Shown here: in pieces, positions 51,191-58,891 of the stretch
Layout of the letters: every line of letters starts with the position of its first letter
Position numbering within the stretch: the first letter of the stretch is position 1
DNA from: DATBLY01 sp963705545
GTDB lineage: Bacteria; Actinomycetota; UBA4738; HRBIN12
Length of the DNA stretch: 64,000 nt
NCBI GenBank assembly: GCA_963705545.1
Contig: CAVPJX010000005.1
Span: 248,001-312,000, forward strand
Direction: 5' to 3'
Notes under the pieces: generated by a model
Databases searched by the model: none
What the model saw: only the letters and a program-made list of their open reading frames with translations
What the model was told of the DNA's origin: nothing
Translations under genes and position numbers: made by a program

Positions 51191-52570
51191 CTAGGCGATC
51201 GGGCGGAACCGCGCCGTGAAGTGGCGGAGCGACGGGGCCTGCTCGACGAGCTCGTAGGCGGGGAGCTCGGCGGCCCGCGCGGCCACCGAGGTGACGACCT
51301 CGATCACGTAGTCGACGTGGCTCTGCGTGTAGGTGCGGCGCGGGATCGCCAGCCGCACGAGGTCCATCGCCGCCGGGTGCTCGGTCCCGTCCGGCGCCCG
51401 TCCGAACATCACCGTCCCGATCTCGCAGCCCCGGATCCCGCCCGCCACGTACAGCTCCACCGCGAGCGCCTGCCCCGGGTAGCCGAGCGGCGGGATATGG
51501 GGGAGCAGCGCGCGGGCATCCAGGTACACGGCATGGCCGCCCGTCGGCTTCACGACCGGCACTCCGGCAAGGTCGAGCGCCTCGCCCAGATAGGCGGTGG
51601 ATCGGATCCGGTAGCGCAGGTAGTCGGGATCGACGCACTCCTTCAGCCCCTGCGCGATCGCCTCCAGATCGCGGCCCGCGAGCCCGCCGTAGGTCGGGAA
51701 CCCCTCCGTCAGGATCAGCAGGTTCCGGCAGCGCTCCGCGACGGCGTCGTCGTTCAGCGCGAGCCAGCCGCCGATGTTCGCGAGCGGGTCCTTCTTCGCG
51801 CTCATCGTCATGCCGTCGGCGAGCGCGGCCATCTCGCGGACGATGTCCGGGATCGGCGTGTCCTCGTAGCCCGGCTCGCGCGTGTGGATGAACCACGCGT
51901 TCTCGGCGAACCGGCACGCGTCCAGGAACAGCGGGACGCCGAACCGGTCGCAGAGCGCGCGGACGCCGCGCAGGTTCTCGAGCGAGACCGGCTGCCCGCC
52001 GCCGGAGTTGTTCGTGACGGTGACGAACACGACCGGGACGTCCGCGGCGCGCTCGGCCAGCAGCCCCTCGAGCGCGACGAGGTCCATGTTGCCCTTGAAG
52101 GGGTGCTCGTTCGCGGGCTCGCGCCCCTCGGGGATCACGAGGTCGACGGCCTCGGCGCCGGTCGCCTCGACGTTCGCACGCGTGGTGTCGAAGTGCGTGT
52201 TGTTCGGCACGACCTTCCCGGGTCCGGCGGTCGTGGAGAACAGGATCTTCTCGGCCGCGCGTCCCTGGTGGGTGGGGATCACGTGCCGGAACGGGAACAG
52301 CTCCTGGACGGCCTCCAGGAACACGAACCACGACGGCGACCCCGCGTAGCTCTCGTCGCCGTGCTGGATCGCCGCCCACTGGTCGCGGGACATCGCGCCG
52401 GTCCCCGAGTCCGTCAGCAGGTCGATCAGGACGTCGTCGGCATGCAGGTTGAACAGGTTGTAGCCGGCGTCCTCGATCGCGCGACGCCGCTCCTCGACCG
52501 TGGTGAGCTTGAGCGGCTCGACCGAGTGGATCCGGAACGGCTCGATGATCGTGCGGAACGCGTCCGGCAT
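51191..52570 (-). CDS. tnaA: Tryptophanase (beta-eliminating lyase)
   Basis: PLP enzyme of the tryptophanase/tyrosine phenol-lyase family; 459 residues. NLFNLHADDVLIDLLTDSGTGAMS, IPTHQGRAAEKILF, VTNNSGGGQPVSLENLR, DACRFAENAWFI and TMSAKKDPLANIGGWL with the PLP lysine (AKK). In the substrate region the protein reads CEIGTVMFGR: the residue that is Arg in tyrosine phenol-lyases (ERG) is Ile here, as in tryptophanases (EIG), and PRRTYTQSHVDYV fits as well. Tryptophan is thus the likely substrate, giving indole and pyruvate. TAGCAT lies 6 nt before the ATG. Confidence 0.9.
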   Translation of the reverse strand: MPDAFRTIIEPFRIHSVEPLKLTTVEERRRAIEDAGYNLFNLHADDVLIDLLTDSGTGAMSRDQWAAIQHGDESYAGSPSWFVFLEAVQELFPFRHVIPTHQGRAAEKILFSTTAGPGKVVPNNTHFDTTRANVEATGAEAVDLVIPEGREPANEHPFKGNMDLVALEGLLAERAADVPVVFVTVTNNSGGGQPVSLENLRGVRALCDRFGVPLFLDACRFAENAWFIHTREPGYEDTPIPDIVREMAALADGMTMSAKKDPLANIGGWLALNDDAVAERCRNLLILTEGFPTYGGLAGRDLEAIAQGLKECVDPDYLRYRIRSTAYLGEALDLAGVPVVKPTGGHAVYLDARALLPHIPPLGYPGQALAVELYVAGGIRGCEIGTVMFGRAPDGTEHPAAMDLVRLAIPRRTYTQSHVDYVIEVVTSVAARAAELPAYELVEQAPSLRHFTARFRPIA

Positions 52571-52576
52571 GGCGCG

Positions 52577-52582
52577 ATGCTA
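52577..52582 (-). promoter_or_regulatory. -10 box of tryptophanase (leaderless)
   Basis: TAGCAT on the minus strand, 6 nt before the ATG at 52570. Confidence 0.45.
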
Positions 52583-52653
52583 GCCGAGCGGGTGGCCGGC
52601 CTTCGCGCGCGCCCGGGGTGTCCGTAGGATGGCCCGGAGGGAAGGAGCGAGGC

Positions 52654-53094
52654 ATGGACGAGCAGCGGAACGACGGGACCGACGCCGAGACCTCCGACGA
52701 GGCGATCGCCCGGGGGTTGGTCGGATCGATCAAGGCCCGGGACGTCTCCCTCGAGATGGCCGCGGCGGGATTCGTGGCGGCGGAGGGGAACGTCTCGGTC
52801 CACAACGGCGGGTGCGGGCCGGTCTTCACGAACGGGAGCGTCACGATCACGAACGGGGGATGCGGCCCGACGATCGCCGCCGGCGACGTTTCGATCACGA
52901 ACGGAGGCACGAAGGCGATCCTGGCGGCGGGCGACGCCCGGATCGGTCCGCGCGCGTTCGTCGGCCTGGTCGTCTCCCCCAGCGTCACCGTCGAGGAGGG
53001 TGGACAGGTCCTCTTCGGCTCGCGGGAGTCGCTCGCGTTCGGCATCGCCGCCGGCGTGGTGTTCGCGATCCTCTCGCGTCTGGGCCGCAGATAA
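52654..53094 (+). CDS. Beta-repeat protein with C-terminal membrane helix
   Basis: A 146-residue protein. After a helical start (EAIARGLVGSIKARDVSLE) there are short imperfect repeats built on NGGCGPxxxxGxVxITNGG and xxAAGDxxI, the pattern of bactofilin-like or right-handed beta-helix proteins. A hydrophobic helix near the end (SLAFGIAAGVVFAILS) is followed by LGRR, so it is probably membrane-anchored. GGAAGGAG lies 7 nt before the ATG. No exact family recognised. Confidence 0.6.
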   Translation: MDEQRNDGTDAETSDEAIARGLVGSIKARDVSLEMAAAGFVAAEGNVSVHNGGCGPVFTNGSVTITNGGCGPTIAAGDVSITNGGTKAILAAGDARIGPRAFVGLVVSPSVTVEEGGQVLFGSRESLAFGIAAGVVFAILSRLGRR

Positions 53095-53196
53095 CGCTCG
53101 GCGCCGGCGCGCACCGCCGCCCGCGGGGGCGTGTCGGTCGGCCGTCGCTAGCATGGCCGGACATCCGAAGGGCGCGCGCAGGGAAGGGAGGCGACC

Positions 53197-54046
53197 GTGA
53201 CGGGATCTCACCGACCACGACCTCGAGCAGGTCGACCGGGCGAACGACTCGGGCCGCACACCGGTGGTGATGGTCCACGGCCTGTGGCTGCTTCCGAGCA
53301 GCTGGGACCGGTGGGGCGAGGTCTTCGACGCCGCCGGCTACGCGCCCGTCGCGCTCGGGTGGCCGGACGACCCGAACACCGTCGAGGAGGCCAACCGGCA
53401 CCCGGACGTGTTCGCGCACAAGACGGTCGGGGAGGTCGCTGACCACCTCGAGGACGCGATCGGCAAGCTCTCGAAGAAGCCCGCCGTCCTGGGCCACTCG
53501 TTCGGCGGGCTGCTCACTCAGATCCTGGCGGGTCGTGGCACCTCGGTGGCGTCGGTCGCGATCGACCCGGCCCCGTTCCGAGGCGTGCTCCCGCTCCCCA
53601 TCTCGGCGCTGAAGTCCGCGTCGCCGGTGCTCCGCAACCCCGCGAATCGTGGCCGCGCGATCCCGCTGACCTACGACCAGTTCCGCTTCGCGTTCGCGAA
53701 CGCCGTCAGCGAGGCGGAGGCCCACGAGCTCTACAACACCTACGCGGTCCCGGCAGCCGGCGTGCCGCTCTTCCAGGCGGCGTCCGCCAACCTGAACCCG
53801 TGGACCGAGGTGAAGGTCAAGACGAAGAACCCCGAGCGCGGCCCGCTGCTGATCATCAGCGGCGAGAAGGACAACACCGTGCCGTGGTCGATCGCGAACG
53901 CCTCGTTCAAGCGCCAGAAGCGGAACGCAGGCGTGACCGAGATCGTCGAGATGAAGGACCGCGGGCACTCGCTGACGATCGACCACGGGTGGCGCGAGGT
54001 CGCCGACACGGCGCTCGCGTTCATCCAACGGTTCGTGCAGCCCTGA
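53197..54046 (+). CDS. Alpha/beta hydrolase (one frameshift near the start)
   Basis: About 282 residues when an extra G near 53203 is removed; the N-terminus is then VTDLTDHDLEQVDRANDSG followed by RTPVVMVHGLWLLPSSWDRW (oxyanion HGLW). The nucleophile elbow is LGHSFGGLL (Ser), with LIISGEKDNTVPW (acid region) and DRGHSLTIDHGW (His). GGGAAGGGAGG lies 6 nt before GTG 53197. Substrate unknown; the group includes esterases and haloperoxidase-like proteins. Confidence 0.85.
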
Positions 54047-54057
54047 TCGGACGGTCG

Positions 54058-54717
54058 ATGGAACCGGAACCCGAACCCGAGGGCTGCTGCTTCGACGAGT
54101 GGGCCATCGCGAACGCGAAGCGCGCCCGTCGGAAGGGTGTCGGGGCGGGGATCACGCGAGATCTGCTCGAGGCGCTCGGGTCTGAGCGCCTCGGCGGCAG
54201 GACCGTGCTGGACCTCGGGTGCGGCACGGGGGACTTCGCCTTGGCCGCGCTGGACCGAGGGGCGACGAGCGCCACGGGCGTCGACCTCGGGCCCGTCGCG
54301 GTCCGCGAGGCGGAGACGCTGGCGACCGAGCGTCAACTGCGGAGCCGCTCGCGGTTCGTCGTGGGTGATGCCGCCCGTGTCCGCCTGGATCGTCACGATG
54401 TAGTCGTCCTGAACCGGGTCCTGTGTTGCTACCCGGAGGTCGATGCCCTGCTGGAGAACTCGCTCTCGGTCGCCGATCACGTGTTCGCGTTCACCGCGCC
54501 CCCTTCGGGTGGTCCGGTCGGCGCGTACGCTCGTGCCCAGGCGAAGATCGGCAACGCGTGGTACCGCTTGCGAGACACGAAGTTCAAGGGATTCCGCGTC
54601 TTCATCCACGACCTGGACGCGGTCGACCGCCGGATCCGAGACGCGGGGTTCGACAGGGTCGTCGCCGCCCGGCGCAGGATCACGTGGCACCTGGCGGTCT
54701 ACGAGCGGGCAGCGTGA
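54058..54717 (+). CDS. SAM-dependent methyltransferase
   Basis: A 219-residue class I methyltransferase. TVLDLGCGTGDFALAALDRGA is motif I with the SAM-binding GxGxG; VGDAARVRLDRHDVVVLNRVLCCYPE holds motif II to IV. Substrate unknown; the late part (RDTKFKGFRVFIHDLDAVDRRIRDAGFD) resembles magnesium-protoporphyrin-type methyltransferases. It lies 11 nt after the hydrolase stop and is probably in one operon with it. Confidence 0.85.
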   Translation: MEPEPEPEGCCFDEWAIANAKRARRKGVGAGITRDLLEALGSERLGGRTVLDLGCGTGDFALAALDRGATSATGVDLGPVAVREAETLATERQLRSRSRFVVGDAARVRLDRHDVVVLNRVLCCYPEVDALLENSLSVADHVFAFTAPPSGGPVGAYARAQAKIGNAWYRLRDTKFKGFRVFIHDLDAVDRRIRDAGFDRVVAARRRITWHLAVYERAA

Positions 54718-54742
54718 GGGCGCGGCCGGCAGGACGTGATCG

Positions 54743-55219
54743 ATGGGTCAGGTGATCGGGGAGTTCCTGCCGCTCGCGGTGGGGGTCGCGGGCAGCCCGA
54801 TCCCGGTGATCGCGGTGATCCTGATGCTGTTCAGCGGGCGCGCGCGGCAGAACAGCCTCGCGTTCCTGGTCGGGTGGGTCGTGGGGATCGCCGCGACGCT
54901 CGGCATCCTGATCGCGATCGCCTCCGCGAACCTGTCGACGGGAGGCGAACCCTCGGAGACCGCATCGTGGATCAAGCTGATCCTCGGGGTGCTCCTTCTG
55001 CTGGCCGCGGTGAAGGAGTGGCGGGCGGTCCTCCGTTCCCGCCGTTGCGGGAAGGGAGGTTCGCCGCCCTCGGGTCAGCGCATGACCATCCGGCTCACGT
55101 ACCCGCGGAGCGCGGTCCGCATGGACGGCGGGTCGCTCTCGCAAGCGGTCTCGGTCTCGGCGTCGCAGACGTCGGAACCGTCGCCTCCATCTGCTTCGTC
55201 GTTGCCCTCATCGCCGTAG
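54743..55219 (+). CDS. Truncated GAP/Sap-family membrane protein
   Basis: The first about 95 residues match the GAP family (sulfolipid-addressing type): MGQVIGEFLPLAVGVAGSPIPVIAVILMLFSGRARQNSLAFLVGWVVG and IKLILGVLLLLAAVKEW, three of the usual six helices. The rest (after about 55030) reads through a strong hairpin and then runs antisense to the RTX gene, so it has no family match. The gene seems to be cut off at the hairpin. Most likely a non-functional fragment. Confidence 0.6.
   Translation: MGQVIGEFLPLAVGVAGSPIPVIAVILMLFSGRARQNSLAFLVGWVVGIAATLGILIAIASANLSTGGEPSETASWIKLILGVLLLLAAVKEWRAVLRSRRCGKGGSPPSGQRMTIRLTYPRSAVRMDGGSLSQAVSVSASQTSEPSPPSASSLPSSP
55030..55059. terminator. Long hairpin between the GAP fragment and the RTX gene
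   Basis: CCTCCGTTCCCGC and GCGGGAAGGGAGG pair over 13 positions with one G-G mismatch around loop CGTT. It lies 15 nt after the stop of the minus-strand RTX gene and inside the GAP open frame. Confidence 0.6.
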
Positions 55220-56370
55220 AGCTCATCGTTCCCCGCGAGGCCGTGCAGGACGTCGTCTCCGTCGATCCCTCCCAGTAGGTTCGCCCCTGCGTCGCCGGTG
55301 ATGGCGTCGTCGAAGAACGTGCCCCAGAGGTCCTCGAACCCGGTGAACGTATCTCCGTGCGAATCCGTCGCGGCGCCCAGGTCGATCGTCATCCCCGCCT
55401 CGGCGTGGAGGTTCCCGAGGAGGTCGACGCCCGGCCCACCGTCGAGATCGTCGGCCCCTTCTCCGCCGTCCACGACGTCGTCGCCGTCGCCGGCGTCGAC
55501 CGTGTCCGATCCGTCGAACAAGCCAGTGAACTCATTGTCCTCAGCGTTGCCGGTCATCACGTCGTCGGCCCCAGAACCGGACGACCCCTCGATGGCGATC
55601 AACTGGTCCGAACCCTCGCCCGTCGCCGTCCCGTTCACGAGGTTGACCGTGATCGGTCCTGCGATCTCCTCGAATGGGGGGTAGTAGGTGCTGAAGAACA
55701 GGGAGTCGATGAAGTCCGACCCATCGCCTCCGTCGATCACGTCGTCGCCGAGTCCCCCGCTCATCCAGTCATGGCCGCCGAGCCCGCTCAACGTGTCGTT
55801 CCCGTCGGCCCCGAAGAGGGCGCCGTTCTCGTCCGTTCCGCTCAACATGTCGTCGAAAGGCCCACCGATCAGCCACTCCGTGTTGATCACCTGGTCGTTC
55901 CCGTGTCCGGTCACGGTGCCCGCGGCGAGGTCCCCGGCGATGGGTCCGGTCGCGTCCAGGTAGATCACCTCGTCGCCTCCCGGGTTGGATCCGCCGTCGA
56001 CGTAGTCGTCGCCGGGTCCCGGGACGATCTGGTTGTAGGCCTTCTTGCCGCCGACCAGTCGGTCGTCGCCTTGGTCGCCGAACATCAGGTCCTGGCCCTT
56101 CCCGCCGAAGATCTGATCCGCTCCGGGGCCGCCGCACAGGAGATCCTTCCCGTCCAGACCTTTGATCGTGTCCTTCCCATCCAGGCCCGCGATCACGTCG
56201 CGCTTGCTCGTCCCGACGAGCACGTCGGCTCCGGCCGTTCCGACGATCGTGGTCTTCTCCCCGTAACAGCGTGGCTTCGCGGCCGTCGCGGGCAGAGCCA
56301 GCAGCGTGACGGTGATGAGCGAGGTTGCCACGACGATGGCGAGTGCCCGAGGTGCTGAGCTGCTGACCAT
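55075..56370 (-). CDS. Secreted RTX-like calcium-binding protein
   Basis: A 431-residue acidic protein. A signal peptide (VSSSAPRALAIVVATSLITVTLLALPATAA, cut near residue 30) is followed by many nonapeptide repeats GGxGxDxUx: LGGHDWMSGGLGDDVIDGG, AGDGDDVVDGGEGADDLDGG, LAGNDELYGDEGNDEADGG. These fold into a calcium-binding beta-roll. No enzymatic domain is present. In Gram-positive bacteria export would be by Sec. GGGAGGGGG lies 4 nt before the ATG. A hairpin follows the stop. Confidence 0.88.
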   Translation of the reverse strand: MVSSSAPRALAIVVATSLITVTLLALPATAAKPRCYGEKTTIVGTAGADVLVGTSKRDVIAGLDGKDTIKGLDGKDLLCGGPGADQIFGGKGQDLMFGDQGDDRLVGGKKAYNQIVPGPGDDYVDGGSNPGGDEVIYLDATGPIAGDLAAGTVTGHGNDQVINTEWLIGGPFDDMLSGTDENGALFGADGNDTLSGLGGHDWMSGGLGDDVIDGGDGSDFIDSLFFSTYYPPFEEIAGPITVNLVNGTATGEGSDQLIAIEGSSGSGADDVMTGNAEDNEFTGLFDGSDTVDAGDGDDVVDGGEGADDLDGGPGVDLLGNLHAEAGMTIDLGAATDSHGDTFTGFEDLWGTFFDDAITGDAGANLLGGIDGDDVLHGLAGNDELYGDEGNDEADGGDGSDVCDAETETACESDPPSMRTALRGYVSRMVMR

Positions 56371-56608
56371 GGAGCCCCCTCCCTTCCCCCCAAGGGGGGT
56401 GGCGGACCACAGCGGGCAGCTCACCGTATCTCTGCCTGCAAGGACGCGCAAACCTAACGGACTTCGGGGCGCTCCGAAGCGGTCCATCGCGAAGCCACCT
56501 GAACCTCGCGATCTTGACGCCTTCAGCGAAGTCCGCCTCGGTTCGGTGTTTGATGGACGGGAGCGGCTGCGTCACGGTGATCGGCCGCGGAGCCGAAGGG
56601 AGGAAGGC

Positions 56609-57007
56609 ATGTCGCAACGATCGAGTTCGGCCGCGGTGGGTTGGACGATGTTCGCCGGGGTGATGATGATCCTGATCGGATCGTTCCACGCGATCGCCGG
56701 CCTGTCGGGCATCCTCAAGGACAACTTCTACGCGGTGACCCCCAACTACCTGTTCGAGTTCGACTCGACCACGTGGGGATGGATCCACCTGCTCGGCGGC
56801 ATCATCGTCGTGCTCGCGGGACTCTTCGTCTTCAAGGGCGCGGTGTGGGCTCGGGCGGTGGGCGTGCTCGTCGCGGCGATCAGCGCGCTCGCGAACTTCG
56901 CCTGGATCCCGATCTACCCGCTCTGGTCGATCGTCATCATCGCGATCGACGTCGCCGTGATCTGGGCGCTCACGATCCACGGCCGCGACATCGCGATGGA
57001 GGTGTGA
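56609..57007 (+). CDS. DUF7144-type membrane protein, copy 1
   Basis: A 132-residue protein with four helices: AVGWTMFAGVMMILIGSFHAIAGLSGIL, then FYAVTPNYLFEFDSTTWGWIHLLGGIIVVLAGLFVFKGAVWAR, and two further helices ending AVIWALTIHGRDIAMEV. A close paralogue (copy 2) lies at 63525. The function of this family is unknown. GGAGGAAGG lies 3-8 nt before the ATG. Confidence 0.85.
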   Translation: MSQRSSSAAVGWTMFAGVMMILIGSFHAIAGLSGILKDNFYAVTPNYLFEFDSTTWGWIHLLGGIIVVLAGLFVFKGAVWARAVGVLVAAISALANFAWIPIYPLWSIVIIAIDVAVIWALTIHGRDIAMEV

Positions 57008-57145
57008 CGCGGCCTGAAAGGCTAGCTGGCGGCCCCGACGAGGCGGGGCTCGACGCCGAGGGTGACGGGTCAGGTCACTTCGACCCGGCGGGCTCGGCTG
57101 ATCGATGCCCTCGCTGGACTTCCGGGTCTCTCGGCGTGCGTCGGT

Positions 57146-58711
57146 CTATCCGTCGACGCGTTCGATCTCACTGATCTGCCAGCTCTTGTCGAAGAACGAC
57201 TCCAGTGGGCTATACAGACGCACACACGCGAAGAACCCGCGCTCCGGGTCGGTCTGGATCCAGTTCCCGTCGACGACGCCCTCCGGCTTGGTCGGCGCGA
57301 AGTGCAGGGTCGTCGATCCGTCCGGGTTGCTCTCGGCCGCCGGCGTCGGATAGCTCTGGCTCCCCGCGCGCGGGAACCTCTGGGGGGTCTGCAGCATCGA
57401 TCGTGTCTGGTTGTCGTACAGGGTCATGGACCAGAACCGCGCTTCCGGGATCTCTGGAGGGAGCGTCACTTCGTAGTGCGCGTTGCCTTCGAGATAGGCC
57501 CCTTTGGCGTCTTTGAACGCGACGAGGTATTGGGACCCGACCCCCGTCAGTCGCATGCACATGGCGGGCGTGATCCCGGTGTACCCGTAGAAGAACGTCG
57601 TGCGCGCGTGCAGCTTCCGCGAACCGGTCGCCGGGAACGGGACGATGCCCGCTGCGGTGACCATCGGAGGAGGCGTCTCGAAGTTGTACCCGCCCACGAA
57701 GAGCATCGCCGTCCATGCGGACCCCGGGTAGTACGCCATCCCCTTCCGTTCGCTGTCGAACATCACGGTCCGGGACATCGCCGTCCCGATCGCGGCCGCT
57801 TCCTCGAGGATCGCGTGCATCCTGGCGTCGGGTTCGAACTTCTCCCCCTTGACGATCCCGATGGCCTCGAACTGCCCCATGATCTCGGGATCGAGGAACC
57901 CCAACGGCTGCTCCTGGACCATCTCGTTCACCTGGTCGAAGAACCGCGCGTCCGTGAACGGGATCGTGTTGAACGCCTTGCCGCTTGCCTCGACGAACGT
58001 GGTCTCGGGGATGGGCGCGGCCTTGCCGCGCTTCACCTTCCCTTCCAACAGCGTCGCGATGGGGGTCCCGTACGCCCCCGGGGTGTATGGATAGACCTTC
58101 ATCGTCCGCTTGATCAGGTCGGCCGTCGGCTTCGGGTCGCTGTCCTGCATGAACGCTCGTCCCAGGGCGAGCGCCCGGTTCGTCCGGGACCGGCCGAGAT
58201 GGAACCCGCTGTCGGGAAGGTCGCCTTCGTATCCGGGTGGGAGGAGGAGGAACCTGCCTCCTTCGCCACGATCGGGACCGGCCAATCCGAAGTCCACCAT
58301 CCAGTTGAACGCCATGTCGTCGAAGATCGCGAGGGCTTGCGGCGGGGTCTCCACCACCATCGGTCCCGAGCTCAGGTCGATGAACGTCAGGAAGTAGACC
58401 GTGTCGGCGTTCGCGGTCAGGAACAGCGACTCGGAACCCATCAGCTCGGAGAAGATCATCACCGCGTTGTCCTGCACCCCCGCGCTGAGGAAGCCCTGCC
58501 TGATGGCGTACGTCGAGGCGACTTGGTAGCCGTTCATGAACGCGTTCACGGCGTGCAGCAGGTCCAACTGGTCGTAGACGTTCGAGACGGTCTCCGGGGT
58601 CGGGGCCCCGTCCACGAAGGTCATCGTCCCGAGGCGCGTCTCGAGCCGATCGGGCACCCCCAGATCTGCTCGCCAGCTCGCGGCCTGGCCTGGCTGGGTC
58701 TGCGTCGCCAT
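57146..58711 (-). CDS. DUF1254/DUF1214 domain protein
   Basis: A 521-residue protein. Residues about 30-190 form DUF1254 (YDQLDLLHAVNAFMNGYQVAS, SLFLTANADTVYFLTFIDLSSGPMVVETPP) and the C-terminal part is DUF1214 (RFWSMTLYDNQTRSMLQTPQRFPRAGSQSYP, NWIQTDPERGFFACVRLYSPLESFFDKSW). These two domains often occur together in large, often exported proteins; this one has no signal peptide. GGAGGAGGAG lies 7 nt before the ATG. Motif site A (58813-58829) lies upstream in the same orientation. Confidence 0.9.
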   Translation of the reverse strand: MATQTQPGQAASWRADLGVPDRLETRLGTMTFVDGAPTPETVSNVYDQLDLLHAVNAFMNGYQVASTYAIRQGFLSAGVQDNAVMIFSELMGSESLFLTANADTVYFLTFIDLSSGPMVVETPPQALAIFDDMAFNWMVDFGLAGPDRGEGGRFLLLPPGYEGDLPDSGFHLGRSRTNRALALGRAFMQDSDPKPTADLIKRTMKVYPYTPGAYGTPIATLLEGKVKRGKAAPIPETTFVEASGKAFNTIPFTDARFFDQVNEMVQEQPLGFLDPEIMGQFEAIGIVKGEKFEPDARMHAILEEAAAIGTAMSRTVMFDSERKGMAYYPGSAWTAMLFVGGYNFETPPPMVTAAGIVPFPATGSRKLHARTTFFYGYTGITPAMCMRLTGVGSQYLVAFKDAKGAYLEGNAHYEVTLPPEIPEARFWSMTLYDNQTRSMLQTPQRFPRAGSQSYPTPAAESNPDGSTTLHFAPTKPEGVVDGNWIQTDPERGFFACVRLYSPLESFFDKSWQISEIERVDG

Positions 58712-58812
58712 GGTCTCCTCCTCCCTCCGTCCGCGGCGATAGCGCGCGGCGCGGACGACAGACGTCGGGTGCTCCTCCCGGCGGATCATGGCCACCCACG
58801 CCGGAGGCGTCG

Positions 58813-58829
58813 TCATGCAGATCGCATGA
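58813..58829 (-). promoter_or_regulatory. Operator motif site A (TCATGC-N5-GCATGA)
   Basis: Perfect 6-bp inverted repeat with a 5-nt spacer. Read on the minus strand it extends to TTCATGCGATCTGCATGACG, sharing the wider consensus TTCATGC-N2-TCTG-CATGA. It lies about 100 nt upstream of the DUF1254 gene, same orientation, and 63 nt upstream of the luxR gene. Confidence 0.55.
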
Positions 58830-58882
58830 ATCCCACGCCGGGTCGCCCCACGGCGAACACCCTGCGCGACCAGGCCTCTCTG

Positions 58883-58888
58883 TAGAAT
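58883..58888 (+). promoter_or_regulatory. -10 box of the LuxR/MalT-type gene (leaderless)
   Basis: TAGAAT, 9 nt before GTG 58898 and 3 nt before GTG 58892. Confidence 0.45.
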
Positions 58889-58891
58889 CGG

